Shown here: one piece after another, positions 30,795 to 38,815 of the stretch
Numbering within the stretch: the stretch's first letter is position 1
Layout of the letters: the number at the start of each line of letters is the position of its first letter
DNA from: Crocinitomicaceae bacterium
Lineage (GTDB): Bacteria > Bacteroidota > Bacteroidia > Flavobacteriales_G > Salibacteraceae
Assembly: GCA_002713215.1 (NCBI GenBank)
Contig: PAVO01000007.1
Coordinates: forward strand, 1-64,000
Reading direction: 5' to 3'
Length of the DNA: 64,000 nucleotides
The notes under the pieces: model-generated
Databases searched by the model: none
Told to the model about the DNA's origin: nothing
Seen by the model: the letters and a program-made list of their open reading frames with translations, nothing else
Made by a program: the position numbers and the translations under genes

Positions 30795-31381
30795 ACGCGC
30801 AGATGATGTATAGCGACAGCGTACTTCGTCCACTGCACCGACTCTTTACCTCATCAACGAGCCTCGTTGTCGACGTATGTGATGGAGGCGGAAACTCTCC
30901 GGATCAAGAGCGCAGTGACTGCGCCATGTAGACAATAGATAACACGCTATTTAATCCCCTGCCACACTCATCAACGCGGCACCGGCCGAGTTGTCACTCG
31001 AAAGCCTGGCAACACCATTCTTGAAAGGAACGATATTCATCTATTCACGTCCTGACCAAGCTTTGTAACCGAGCATCTCTCATGCAGTTAGAGCGCCCAA
31101 CCCCATGAATCCCATCTACATAAACACCCTGCCCGTTAAGAACAACACTCTTATCAGCGAATGATGGTTTCCATGATTTCACGTAGATAAAACGTTTCAT
31201 ATCCTTCGATTTTTCAATTAGGACCCTCGTTCAAAGATAACTAATTCAGCAGAACAGTCATAAATAAAAGAGCAAGGCTTCGCGCTTTCTCGCCCGGTCA
31301 CTGCGTGCTGCGGCCTGCGATGAGCCTCTGTTATTTACATCCCTTACTCCGCTCTCATGTTATCAAATTTCACAGGGGTAC
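30795..31381. other. Long gap with little coding potential
   Basis: About 590 bases. Contains a near-perfect palindrome, GCGCAGTgACTGCGC (about 30919-30933), TCCCCTG near 30956, and a 51-codon minus-strand ORF (31045-31200). No AAC box. GC-richer than its flanks in parts. Could hold a structured RNA or debris of a lost gene; I cannot tell which. Confidence 0.5.
31045..31200 (-). CDS. Possible small protein, 51 aa
   Basis: Minus-strand ORF starting Met-Lys-Arg-Phe-Ile-Tyr-Val-Lys-Ser-Trp, basic. AAGG precedes the ATG but only 2 bases away, which is poor. Weakly supported; could be a remnant. Confidence 0.25.
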   Translation of the reverse strand: MKRFIYVKSWKPSFADKSVVLNGQGVYVDGIHGVGRSNCMRDARLQSLVRT

Positions 31382-31387
31382 TAAAAA

Positions 31388-31750
31388 ATGCAAAATCAAA
31401 ATGACAATTTCGAAAAGTTTCGTCCACTAAAGATAAAAATCATGGAAACCATCCACACATTCGCTGAAGAGTTTATTGCGAAAATTAACGAGCAGAGCAG
31501 CGTAGAGCTTGATGGATTCATGGGACTACCATGGGCGCCTAAACTGCAAGAAGACGAGATACTCTTCCCTTTTATATGGCTTGGTAAGCCCGATGCAAAA
31601 GACTTAATGAATATCGAAGTGTTCTTTCAAGAATATCTCACCAAGGCTGGCTTGCGAGCATCAACTAGAACGGCGCCGCTCAAGTATGATGAGCGCAAAA
31701 ATGGCTGGATTTACTTTGTTATCTATCGTCCACACGGTGAGGTGCAATAG
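31388..31750 (+). CDS. Hypothetical protein, paralogue of 29698
   Basis: 120 residues, clear paralogue of the 29698 product (shared Leu-Pro-Trp/Asn-Ala-Pro, Asp-Leu-Met, Gly-Leu, Tyr-Phe-Val-Ile landmarks). ACAGGGGTACTAAAAA-ATG is a leader relic without an AAC box; the promoter is not evident. Confidence 0.82.
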   Translation: MQNQNDNFEKFRPLKIKIMETIHTFAEEFIAKINEQSSVELDGFMGLPWAPKLQEDEILFPFIWLGKPDAKDLMNIEVFFQEYLTKAGLRASTRTAPLKYDERKNGWIYFVIYRPHGEVQ

Positions 31751-31795
31751 CACCTCTTAATCCGGAGGCATCCGCCTCCATCACACACTCATTGT

Positions 31796-31820
31796 GCCGA
31801 CAATCTGTCGGCTCTTTTTT
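31796..31820 (+). terminator. Intrinsic terminator
   Basis: GCCGACA-atc-TGTCGGC followed by TCTTTTTT. Confidence 0.85.
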
Positions 31821-31852
31821 ACCTATGCCCGACCACCACCCCTAAAATAAAA

Positions 31853-31870
31853 AACAACATTAATGATGTT
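31853..31870 (+). promoter_or_regulatory. Degenerate AAC box before cytochrome b561
   Basis: AACAACATTAATGATGTT, one arm altered; no -10 at the standard distance (candidate TACAAT at 31901-31906). The gene has a conventional AAGGAGG ribosome site instead of the module leader. Confidence 0.5.
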
Positions 31871-31933
31871 TTATTCATTGCGCTTCGCGCTTAAGGTATT
31901 TACAATACCCGACTGCTTAAACAAGGAGGTTAC

Positions 31934-32479
31934 ATGCAAGCACGTTCATTTTCTAAAACGACCATCGCCCTACACTGGATTGTAGGCCTTACAATTATCG
32001 CTCTGATGGCGATTGGCTGGTACATGAAGGAGTTCAAGGACTACGGGTTGTACAATGTCCACAAATCCGTAGGTGTGATCATCTTCGCCGTGATCCTATA
32101 TCGCGTCGTGTATCGACTTATCAAAGGCTTTCCGACACCTGCCGGCACATCTGGTGCACTTCAGGCGTTTGTGGCTAAACTCGTACACTGGGCGCTTCTT
32201 ATTGGTACCGTTCTGTTCCCGTTATCAGGCGTTATGATGTCTGGCGCTGGTGGCCATGGCGTATACGTCTTTGGCGTAGAGCTGATAGCCAAAAACATCG
32301 ATGCCGCCACCGGCAAAACAGCCCCGATCAACGAAACCATTGCAGGCCTTGGCCATGAAATTCATGAATTCCTGCTATGGGGCATTGGCATCGTACTGGT
32401 ACTGCACATTGCTGGCGCTCTTAAGCACCACATCATCGATAAAGATATTACGCTAAAGCGTATGATTGGAAAGGCGTAG
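31934..32479 (+). CDS. Cytochrome b561 family protein
   Basis: 181 residues, the usual length for prokaryotic CybB-like proteins. Four membrane helices (about 12-30, 44-62, 82-101, 146-166) and the conserved histidines: His14 (Leu-His-Trp), His43, His144 and His158 are the likely haem ligands. Inner-membrane dihaem electron carrier oxidising quinol or reacting with superoxide in characterised relatives. Strong AAGGAGG before ATG 31934. Probably metabolic cargo. Confidence 0.9.
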   Translation: MQARSFSKTTIALHWIVGLTIIALMAIGWYMKEFKDYGLYNVHKSVGVIIFAVILYRVVYRLIKGFPTPAGTSGALQAFVAKLVHWALLIGTVLFPLSGVMMSGAGGHGVYVFGVELIAKNIDAATGKTAPINETIAGLGHEIHEFLLWGIGIVLVLHIAGALKHHIIDKDITLKRMIGKA

Positions 32480-32582
32480 GCGTTCTACCATTGTCCCTGT
32501 CGGTGTTTGCTGGCAGGGTATCCCATACCTCAATATCCCCTGCAATGCTCCGTTGCGTTATTTCAATTTTATACACTTAAAT

Positions 32583-32624
32583 AACAACATAAGTGTTGTT
32601 TTAATCACCCTGTTGTGAGATACT
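32583..32624 (+). promoter_or_regulatory. AAC-box promoter for 32665 operon
   Basis: AACAACATAAGTGTTGTT (32583-32600), TTGTTT, then TGTGA-GATACT (32619-32624), one base longer than usual. CGTTGCGTTATTTCAATTTT, a decayed upstream motif, precedes it. Leader ACAGGGGAAACAAT. Confidence 0.75.
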
Positions 32625-32664
32625 AACTGCATTGAAGAATTCAGCAATATACAGGGGAAACAAT

Positions 32665-32874
32665 ATGGCTGATGCACCTACTCTACAAGAATTTAACGCT
32701 GGCGAAAGTGGCCGTTCATTTGTCGTTTTTGATCAAACAGTACAAGAATACTGGAAAGACGACGGTTTCACCAAGTCTGCAAGCGAAGCTCAGGTATTCA
32801 ATGGTGGATTTGAAACCCAAGAGCAATTGGATGCTGCTTGGAAACATGGCTGCCGTATCGACTACGTGCAATAA
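32665..32874 (+). CDS. Hypothetical protein, 69 aa
   Basis: Unrecognised small acidic protein. ATG 32665 follows the leader; the frame is open from 32632. First of a six-gene run (32665-34859) with very short gaps. Confidence 0.8.
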   Translation: MADAPTLQEFNAGESGRSFVVFDQTVQEYWKDDGFTKSASEAQVFNGGFETQEQLDAAWKHGCRIDYVQ

Positions 32875-32883
32875 GGAGCTGTC

Positions 32884-33300
32884 ATGAAAAACGGATTGTT
32901 ACTTCTCTCTATCGCATTACTCACTGGCTTTGCACATAGCCTTGAGTTCGAAGAACAGATGGCCGCTGAAAAAGCCAAGGCATCCACTATGGATGTCGCT
33001 GACGAGCCAATCGAGTCCAAGCGTTCGCAGTTTCCTATCGACTTTGAAACGTTAGTCATCCGTGTTCGCTCTGGGTGTGAAGTAAAGGCAACCCGGGCGA
33101 CCGCATCGAACCTGCGCGCCCAGGTTGAATGTGATGGTGTATATCGCATCCACAACTGGGATGTGAACGCTATCGGCAAAAGCATTGTAATAGCCCCTGC
33201 TTTACAGGGTGAAGACACAATTATTTACGCATACAAGGCTGATGGTATCGACTGGGATACTGTTGGCGAGTACACAGTTAATGGCCCTATCGAACGATAG
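32884..33300 (+). CDS. Hypothetical exported protein, 138 aa
   Basis: Signal peptide (about residues 1-19, Leu-Leu-Leu-Leu-Ser-Ile-Ala-Leu-Leu, ending Ala-His-Ser). The mature part has an acidic helix and a beta-rich domain with two Cys (near residues 64 and 82) that may form a disulfide in the periplasm. AAGGAG before ATG 32884. Confidence 0.82.
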   Translation: MKNGLLLLSIALLTGFAHSLEFEEQMAAEKAKASTMDVADEPIESKRSQFPIDFETLVIRVRSGCEVKATRATASNLRAQVECDGVYRIHNWDVNAIGKSIVIAPALQGEDTIIYAYKADGIDWDTVGEYTVNGPIER

Positions 33301-33329
33301 CGGCTAGCAAGATTAAATCAGGGGAACTT

Positions 33330-33716
33330 ATGGCTGATCCACTTAGCTACGCTGCTGGCGAGTTAATATTATTCTCAAGAGAAGAGTATTCAGATTACTA
33401 CGTTGCGCGTACCGGCGTCGTCCTTAAAGACTTCGACGCGAATGCACTTTTGCCCGTCTGGGCTGAAGAACACGGCAAGCGATTACACAATACACCGTCC
33501 ACAACGTATCCATCTGGCTCTTACCGCAGAAACATGGGCCAGCCTGAGTTTTACGACTGGCTGATTGAAAACGGTTATGTCGCCCCTGTAAAAACACGCG
33601 AACTCCATGTTGGCTTCAGTGACGAAGTTATGCTGAGCAACAAAAACAGCGATACGTGGAATGAGCAAGGCGGAAATCTTGTCTGTGTTAATAACCAGAT
33701 TGGAGAAAACCGATGA
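33330..33716 (+). CDS. Hypothetical protein, 128 aa
   Basis: Unrecognised; aromatic-rich, no signal peptide. Leader-like CAGGGGAACTT before ATG 33330, without an AAC box. Its stop overlaps the start of the next gene (ATGA). Confidence 0.8.
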   Translation: MADPLSYAAGELILFSREEYSDYYVARTGVVLKDFDANALLPVWAEEHGKRLHNTPSTTYPSGSYRRNMGQPEFYDWLIENGYVAPVKTRELHVGFSDEVMLSNKNSDTWNEQGGNLVCVNNQIGENR

Positions 33717-34108
33717 AACACTCACTCATTATGGCCTTATCGCTGGTTTTCACGCTCACCGCGTGCACAGAGCCAGCACAGGTGGACACCTTCCCGAAAA
33801 TTGAACCAAGCGAGGACTATGTCCTTGCTTATTTCACCAGCGACGTTCGCTTGACCGACGAAGGTACAACGTCCGCCCTTATGGTTATGGGGTCGAAATG
33901 CAAACTCATGGTTAACATTCAACGTCAGGGCACCTATATCGCCCACATATCGCCACAGTCTGTACTTTGTGCTGACATAAGAACGAGAACTGAGTTGCAG
34001 CCGGGAACAATGTCTGACGCTTATGTTGATACACGCCAGATGAACATTGAGCTTCAGGACCAGGTCCGGTTCGAGCTTTACGATCCTGAATTTTTCAACT
34101 CACTTTAA
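33713..34108 (+). CDS. Hypothetical lipoprotein, 131 aa
   Basis: Lipoprotein signal: hydrophobic N-terminus ending Leu-Thr-Ala-Cys (Cys18). Mature part beta-rich with two further Cys. Overlaps the preceding gene by four bases, so translation is coupled. Confidence 0.82.
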   Translation: MKHSLIMALSLVFTLTACTEPAQVDTFPKIEPSEDYVLAYFTSDVRLTDEGTTSALMVMGSKCKLMVNIQRQGTYIAHISPQSVLCADIRTRTELQPGTMSDAYVDTRQMNIELQDQVRFELYDPEFFNSL

Positions 34109-34131
34109 ACGCACGACGAACCGGAGCACAT

Positions 34132-34323
34132 ATGACTTTAATTGGCCTGCCCGTATACAACAGCAAAAAAGAATTCAAAGGTACCGTCACCGACAGACAC
34201 CATGAGGGTGATGCCGATGTTATTGTCGTTGACGATAACTGGGAAGTCGAAGTGTCGAACGTTGAAAGAGTGCTATGGACACTTAAGCCTGACAACAGAG
34301 GCGAGCACATCCGCTTAAAATAG
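34132..34323 (+). CDS. Hypothetical protein, 63 aa
   Basis: Unrecognised beta-rich small protein (possible SH3-like barrel from strand spacing: Gly-Thr-Val-Thr-Asp...Asp-Val-Ile-Val-Val-Asp-Asp-Asn-Trp-Glu-Val). CCGGAG before ATG 34132. Confidence 0.78.
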   Translation: MTLIGLPVYNSKKEFKGTVTDRHHEGDADVIVVDDNWEVEVSNVERVLWTLKPDNRGEHIRLK

Positions 34324-34358
34324 CATGATCGACCATAATTAAGGCAGGGAACATTGTC

Positions 34359-34859
34359 ATGAAAAAGTATCTATTAACCAAGCCAATACGCGTTCGCACG
34401 TACGATGGTGACGTAAAGACCATTGAACCATCAGAACGGTTTGCTAATAATGTTTATTACGTGGACACCGAAGATAAGCGGCCTACTGGGCTGGTGGAGC
34501 CTGAATTCACATTATCGGTAAAAACAGGCTCTTGCTTACGAGCTGACTTCAGCGTACTACCAGAGATGCTTGAATCAAGCTTCACTGAGTTAACCCCTAT
34601 TGAAGATGGGCAGCGTTACCGTGCTCTCAAAGACACGACTGGGCATGTACACATTCTCAATAAATCCCCGTCACCGGTACCTATAAAAAAAGGGGATGTG
34701 GTCCGTGTGTATATCTATGGACATGATGTTTCATTCGTAATGGATAGCGACCCCGATCCTTTCCGTAATCGATTTGATTTGGTTGAAGTCAGCGCCAAAG
34801 CGTCCATGGTGGATTGCCGTACCCCAGATCCTGCGTTCTTCGAATTACTCCCGGCATAG
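34359..34859 (+). CDS. Hypothetical protein, 166 aa
   Basis: Unrecognised, beta-rich, with repeated Val/Arg/Tyr strands and an exposed Pro-Ser-Pro-Val-Pro turn. AGGGAAC upstream of ATG 34359. Last gene of the 32665 operon, followed by a terminator. Confidence 0.8.
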   Translation: MKKYLLTKPIRVRTYDGDVKTIEPSERFANNVYYVDTEDKRPTGLVEPEFTLSVKTGSCLRADFSVLPEMLESSFTELTPIEDGQRYRALKDTTGHVHILNKSPSPVPIKKGDVVRVYIYGHDVSFVMDSDPDPFRNRFDLVEVSAKASMVDCRTPDPAFFELLPA

Positions 34860-34880
34860 CTGGCTAAAGCAAGCACTACT

Positions 34881-34905
34881 GAGCCCAGGTTAACACTGGG
34901 CTTTT
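34881..34905 (+). terminator. Intrinsic terminator
   Basis: AGCCCAG-gttaaca-CTGGGCT followed by TTT. Confidence 0.85.
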
Positions 34906-34959
34906 GCATTAATAACCCAGCCATCTATCATTGATTCATTTCAATTATTTGCTACTTAA

Positions 34960-35000
34960 TACAACATTTTTGTTGTTTTTATTTCTCAGTTTGGTATGAT
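34960..35000 (+). promoter_or_regulatory. AAC-box promoter for 35043 operon
   Basis: TACAACATTTTTGTTGTT (34960-34977), TTGTTT, 16 bp, TGG-TATGAT (34995-35000); TTCATTTCAATTATTT upstream is the decayed second motif. Confidence 0.83.
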
Positions 35001-35042
35001 GAACATATTGAAAATGACATATCATTCACAGGGGAACACGAT

Positions 35043-35291
35043 ATGCAATTAGTCTCTCGCTTCGTTGCTGAAGCCATCGCAGAAAACGCATATGATGACA
35101 ACATCATCTCAGACAATGACGAATCAATCGAGGTTCGCGTTGTGCCTAGTTCACTCGACATGGACGCCATCAAAGGTTATGTAACCCACCAGCACGGCTG
35201 TGAAGATGCAGCACAAGTCGATATTGACGACTCGTTCAAAAACATCTCACTGTCATCTGACACCGAAATTACCATTTACTGGGAAGCATAA
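35043..35291 (+). CDS. Hypothetical acidic protein, 82 aa
   Basis: Unrecognised, very acidic (Asp-Asp-Asn-Ile-Ile-Ser-Asp-Asn-Asp-Glu). Start fixed by CACAGGGGAACACGAT. First of two genes. Confidence 0.82.
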   Translation: MQLVSRFVAEAIAENAYDDNIISDNDESIEVRVVPSSLDMDAIKGYVTHQHGCEDAAQVDIDDSFKNISLSSDTEITIYWEA

Positions 35292-35303
35292 GGAGCACTC
35301 ATC

Positions 35304-35744
35304 ATGATCGCAGAATACGTATTTAAAACAGGTTTCGAACTTCTTCACTTCTGGGCTGAGTTCGTCACACCAACTGACTTTGGTAAAAATGACGGTGTCT
35401 CAGTCAATGGTCAATTCATTCACTGCATCTCTGATGACGTGGAAAAAGCTCGCGTAATGATTGATGAGCACTACAAATCTATCGGTGTTTCGTGCAAAGA
35501 AATCGAACTGGTAAAACCTCGCACAACGAAAAATAGCGACCTGAAATACCTATCTAACCCAACTCAAGTTCTGGGCTACGATGGTGCGGTAACAGCCAAA
35601 ACTGAAAGTGCTAAAAAGGTATTACAGCTTATGGACTCAGAGGAAGATGGCGGTTGTCGCTATCAAGAGTTCGTGCGCCAGGTATCCAATGAAGATGGTA
35701 TTTCCTATGAACAGTTAGAGGCAGAGCTAGACCCTTTTGTTTAG
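35304..35744 (+). CDS. Hypothetical protein, 146 aa
   Basis: Unrecognised; aromatic N-terminus, charged middle, acidic C-terminus. AAGGAG before ATG 35304. Confidence 0.82.
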   Translation: MIAEYVFKTGFELLHFWAEFVTPTDFGKNDGVSVNGQFIHCISDDVEKARVMIDEHYKSIGVSCKEIELVKPRTTKNSDLKYLSNPTQVLGYDGAVTAKTESAKKVLQLMDSEEDGGCRYQEFVRQVSNEDGISYEQLEAELDPFV

Positions 35745-35806
35745 CCTGAAGCACAGAGCTTAATAACAAGGGTGTGGGGCTCGCGCCTATCTTGCACAAC
35801 GTCATA

Positions 35807-35836
35807 AAACCTCAGCATTGTCTGGGGTTTTCTTTT
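35807..35836 (+). terminator. Intrinsic terminator
   Basis: AAACCTCAG-cattgt-CTGGGGTTT (one T.G), then TCTTTT. Confidence 0.8.
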
Positions 35837-35854
35837 ATTTATCTTATTGTACCG

Positions 35855-35924
35855 TTGAAATATTTCAATTATTTTCCCAAATTAACAACAAAAGTGTTGT
35901 TTTAATATTAGAGTATGCTAATAT
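35855..35924 (+). promoter_or_regulatory. AAC-box promoter with perfect upstream motif
   Basis: TTGAAATATTTCAA (35855-35868), 15 bases, AAC box 35884-35901 (perfect), TTGTTT, 16 bp, TGC-TAATAT (35919-35924). Confidence 0.86.
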
Positions 35925-35962
35925 AACCACACTTAAACGAGATTTCACACAGGGGAAACAAC

Positions 35963-36541
35963 ATGAAATCAATCAAGACTTTACTTATCGCATCTACCGC
36001 CATCGCTTTGACTGCTTGTAACAGCACAGCACCCGTACAGCAATCTAACTTGCCAGAATGGGTGATGATGCCAAAAGTAGAAAACGGCATTACTGCGACA
36101 GAGTGTGTAGCCAGTTCAAACAGCTTCGGTATAGACCGTAATATGGCAACCGCTAACGCCCGTGTGGCCATTGCGCGTCAAATCCAGCTGAAAGTATCTG
36201 CGTTAGACAAAACCTATCGTGATCGCGTTGACGCTGATGCTGATAAGAAAACAGGTGCAACGTTCTCGTCTGTATCTCGCCAGTTGACTGACATGTCATT
36301 GACTGGTTCACAGATGGTACGCTCTGACATTATCACCATCGAGGGAACACCTCATATGTGTGTACAGGTCACACTTAACCCAAACAAAACCGATGCCCTT
36401 TTAGATAAAATAATTGCTGAAAGCGGCCGCAAAGTAAGCGCAAACGAAGATGCGGTGCTACGTGAAGAGTTCAAAGCTTATAAGGCGCAAGAAGAACTTG
36501 ACCGCGCACTGTATGGCGAACGTCTAACCACAGGCGACTAA
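35963..36541 (+). CDS. LPP20-like lipoprotein, 192 aa
   Basis: Lipoprotein signal ending Leu-Thr-Ala-Cys (Cys19). Pro-Glu-Trp-Val near residue 32, then a long Ala/Arg-rich helix (Met-Ala-Thr-Ala-Asn-Ala-Arg-Val-Ala-Ile-Ala-Arg-Gln-Ile) is the LPP20 family pattern. Anchored in a membrane facing the periplasm; role unknown. Start set by CACAGGGGAAACAAC, so this envelope protein belongs to the AAC-box set. Confidence 0.8.
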   Translation: MKSIKTLLIASTAIALTACNSTAPVQQSNLPEWVMMPKVENGITATECVASSNSFGIDRNMATANARVAIARQIQLKVSALDKTYRDRVDADADKKTGATFSSVSRQLTDMSLTGSQMVRSDIITIEGTPHMCVQVTLNPNKTDALLDKIIAESGRKVSANEDAVLREEFKAYKAQEELDRALYGERLTTGD

Positions 36542-36557
36542 CCAAAACAAACTGACT

Positions 36558-36582
36558 AAGGGTGACAAGTTCGCCCTTTTTT
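36558..36582 (+). terminator. Intrinsic terminator
   Basis: AAGGGTGA-caag-TTCGCCCTT then TTTTTA. Confidence 0.82.
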
Positions 36583-36604
36583 ATTGCTGAAAAACAGTTT
36601 CAAT

Positions 36605-36645
36605 CACAACATAATTGTTGTTTTTCTGTGTAATTTTGGTATGAT
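36605..36645 (+). promoter_or_regulatory. AAC-box promoter for 36687
   Basis: CACAACATAATTGTTGTT (36605-36622), TTGTTT, 16 bp, TGG-TATGAT (36640-36645), canonical 27-base leader. Confidence 0.84.
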
Positions 36646-36686
36646 GTTACATATCGAAACGACATGCCAATCACAGGGGAAACAGC

Positions 36687-37064
36687 ATGCTAAAAGAATA
36701 CTCATTACTTTATCGCTACCAAGATAATTGTTGTGTAAAAATGCTCGCCATTGATAAAGATGCGCTTGAAGCCGAAAGAAACAAACTCTTAAGCGATCCT
36801 GATTATACTCGGGTTGATGAAATCAAAGAGTCCAACACTCGCAGCTTAACGTACCGAGATTTAACCCCACAAATTCCTGGTGTCAATTTCATAAAAGGGA
36901 AAGCAATTCTCCTTGGTGAAATGCACATTGACGCTCGTTGCTCTGGCATGCGCTCATTGTACACTATGCCCGAGTTTAAAGATGAGGCTATTAAGGAATT
37001 TCAACAGCGCAGAAAAGGCCAGCAGTCAGCTTCTGATGCCTACTATTCTCTGAGTTGGGTATAA
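36687..37064 (+). CDS. Hypothetical protein, 125 aa
   Basis: Unrecognised; mixed charge, several Cys (residues 15, 16, 85), helical C-terminus. Single-gene unit; the next AAC box begins 17 bases after the stop. Confidence 0.83.
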   Translation: MLKEYSLLYRYQDNCCVKMLAIDKDALEAERNKLLSDPDYTRVDEIKESNTRSLTYRDLTPQIPGVNFIKGKAILLGEMHIDARCSGMRSLYTMPEFKDEAIKEFQQRRKGQQSASDAYYSLSWV

Positions 37065-37081
37065 ATAAAACCTCTTTTATT

Positions 37082-37122
37082 AACAACATTTATGTTGTTT
37101 TTCTTTGTGGTTTTGGTATGAT
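37082..37122 (+). promoter_or_regulatory. AAC-box promoter for 37166
   Basis: AACAACATTTATGTTGTT (37082-37099), TTGTTT, 16 bp, TGG-TATGAT (37117-37122). The leader has one extra G (ACAGGGGGAAAC). Confidence 0.84.
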
Positions 37123-37165
37123 GGTTACATATCGAAAAGACATGCAAATCACAGGGGGAAACAAC

Positions 37166-37501
37166 ATGCATGAACAAGGTCAAATTACCAAAGCTACCCG
37201 TATCATTGAGCGTCCTGACGGCACCCAGGTTCGCCTGGTAGCTCAGGCTTACTTTGGCGAAGGGCTTCACCGCTCTGTTGGCGTAGATGTATTCAAGCGC
37301 AGTGAAGATGACTCTCACTGGGTCATATGTAGCGATCAACCCCATCCGGACTGGCGCACCATGTCTGTCGAAGAATACGACAAGCGTGGTCGATGCGAAA
37401 AGTTTCAAATGGCCTCACACGGTGAGATCTTTAAAATCGCCAACCTGATCGGCAAATGGCCACATGAAATAAACCCAGATGATGCCGTCATTATCCACTA
37501 A
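37166..37501 (+). CDS. Hypothetical protein, 111 aa
   Basis: Unrecognised; beta-rich start, His/Trp-rich centre. The frame is open from 37055 through the promoter, but ATG 37166 follows the leader. Confidence 0.82.
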   Translation: MHEQGQITKATRIIERPDGTQVRLVAQAYFGEGLHRSVGVDVFKRSEDDSHWVICSDQPHPDWRTMSVEEYDKRGRCEKFQMASHGEIFKIANLIGKWPHEINPDDAVIIH

Positions 37502-37551
37502 CAAGGGATGGGGCTACTTCTTGTCGCCTCATTGCCCACTGCAATTTGGTG

Positions 37552-37621
37552 TTGAAATATTTCAATTTTAAGCTTATTTTAACAACAAAAATGTTGTTTT
37601 TCTGTGTGGTTTTGGTATGAT
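37552..37621 (+). promoter_or_regulatory. AAC-box promoter with perfect upstream motif
   Basis: TTGAAATATTTCAA (37552-37565), AAC box AACAACAAAAATGTTGTT (37581-37598), TTGTTT, 16 bp, TGG-TATGAT (37616-37621), canonical 27-base leader. Confidence 0.86.
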
Positions 37622-37661
37622 GATTATATCGAAACGACATGCCAATCACAGGGGAAACAGC

Positions 37662-37991
37662 ATGAAGACTTGGTTAGTAATGATGACTTGCGGTTCAATA
37701 TTTACCGCTTACATGATGACTCACACAGACGGCGCAATGGCCGACACGCGCAACGCTATTTTAGATAGCCGTGCAGAACGTGTTTACGCTGCCACTGGTG
37801 ACGCTGGAATGGCTTTTGGCACCGACTCTGTTCGTTACCACATCACAGGCCTGAGAGCGACTACACCGACGTCATGCCAGGCTGGCCACCAGCTATTGGA
37901 TAACGAATACAAACAAAACCCATCGACGACCCCGTCACCTGTTAAGAACGCAGAAATTACGCGTAAAATTAACAAGCTTTGCAACCTATAA
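37662..37991 (+). CDS. Hypothetical exported protein, 109 aa
   Basis: Hydrophobic N-terminus (Trp-Leu-Val-Met-Met-Thr-Cys-Gly-Ser-Ile-Phe-Thr-Ala) ending near Ala-Met-Ala, probably a signal peptide; two Cys late in the mature part could form a disulfide. First of three genes. The frame is open from 37617, but the leader fixes ATG 37662. Confidence 0.8.
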   Translation: MKTWLVMMTCGSIFTAYMMTHTDGAMADTRNAILDSRAERVYAATGDAGMAFGTDSVRYHITGLRATTPTSCQAGHQLLDNEYKQNPSTTPSPVKNAEITRKINKLCNL

Positions 37992-38002
37992 CCGGAGCAA
38001 CC

Positions 38003-38251
38003 ATGACCGCATCTGCAATCGAAATTAATGCAATCATATTTGACCAGCCCAGTGGCAACGTCAAAGGTATAGGCACTGCTTTTGTTCTTATCAAGGGGAA
38101 GCAAAGACGCATTGCGCATGCCACGCTATTCGTTGATGGTGAGCCTGAAATCTCTTTTGATATGCCTAAAAAGGCCACGCCACAAGTGCTATCTGATATC
38201 ACTGATGCGCTGTGCCAATTCAGAGAAAAACTAAACGAAGTTGACGCATAA
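38003..38251 (+). CDS. Hypothetical protein, 82 aa
   Basis: Unrecognised; beta-rich N-terminus, helical C-terminus. GGAG 5 bases before ATG 38003 is better than the in-frame TTG 37979 inside the previous gene. Confidence 0.8.
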   Translation: MTASAIEINAIIFDQPSGNVKGIGTAFVLIKGKQRRIAHATLFVDGEPEISFDMPKKATPQVLSDITDALCQFREKLNEVDA

Positions 38252-38281
38252 CCAACACTATACAAGCACAGGGGAAACAAA

Positions 38282-38626
38282 ATGCCATTTACAGCAGATA
38301 CTTTAAACCGATTAAAACCCGTAGAAATTGACGGTATCACCATACTGACCGATAACGAACACAAAGTAGCCGAAAAAGGTCACATCCACGCCCTGTTTAT
38401 GTGGAAAGAACCGGGCCTGTTACCACTTCTTAAGGAGAACGGGTATACGCTCGCCAATTACAACCTGCGCGCTGATTACGAAAGCGGTAAATATGGCAAC
38501 TGGGCATTACTCGACAAAGACAATAAACCGGTACTGCAAAGAGCCTGCGATGATTACCTTTATGCATTCAATAGCATCAGTTCGTATGCAGTGAAGCACT
38601 ACGGTTACAAACCCGAATCAAGCTAA
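38282..38626 (+). CDS. Hypothetical protein, 114 aa, with internal leader
   Basis: Unrecognised, aromatic-rich. ATG 38282 is preceded by GCACAGGGGAAACAAA without an AAC box or -10, like 20493: the leader sequence again occurs inside an operon. Confidence 0.82.
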   Translation: MPFTADTLNRLKPVEIDGITILTDNEHKVAEKGHIHALFMWKEPGLLPLLKENGYTLANYNLRADYESGKYGNWALLDKDNKPVLQRACDDYLYAFNSISSYAVKHYGYKPESS

Positions 38627-38652
38627 CTGGAGACGGTGAGCTCAACTCGATT

Positions 38653-38680
38653 AAAGCGGCTATTGGTCGCTTTTTTCTTT
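38653..38680 (+). terminator. Intrinsic terminator
   Basis: AAAGCGGC-tattg-GTCGCTTT then TTTCTTT. It is nested between CTCAAC (about 38641) and GTTGAG (about 38703), and ACCCCTAC lies between. Confidence 0.8.
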
Positions 38681-38703
38681 TATAAAACCCCTACATTTTA
38701 GCG

Positions 38704-38773
38704 TTGAGTTATTTCAATTATTTTCGCTTTTATACAACAAATATGTTGTTTTTGTTTTCCAGTCTGGTATGAT
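38704..38773 (+). promoter_or_regulatory. AAC-box promoter with upstream motif
   Basis: TTGAGTTATTTCAA (38704-38717), TACAACAAATATGTTGTT (38733-38750), TTGTTT, 16 bp, TGG-TATGAT (38768-38773), canonical 27-base leader. Confidence 0.85.
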
Positions 38774-38815
38774 GGTTACATATCGAAATGACATGCCAAT
38801 CACAGGGGAAACAGC

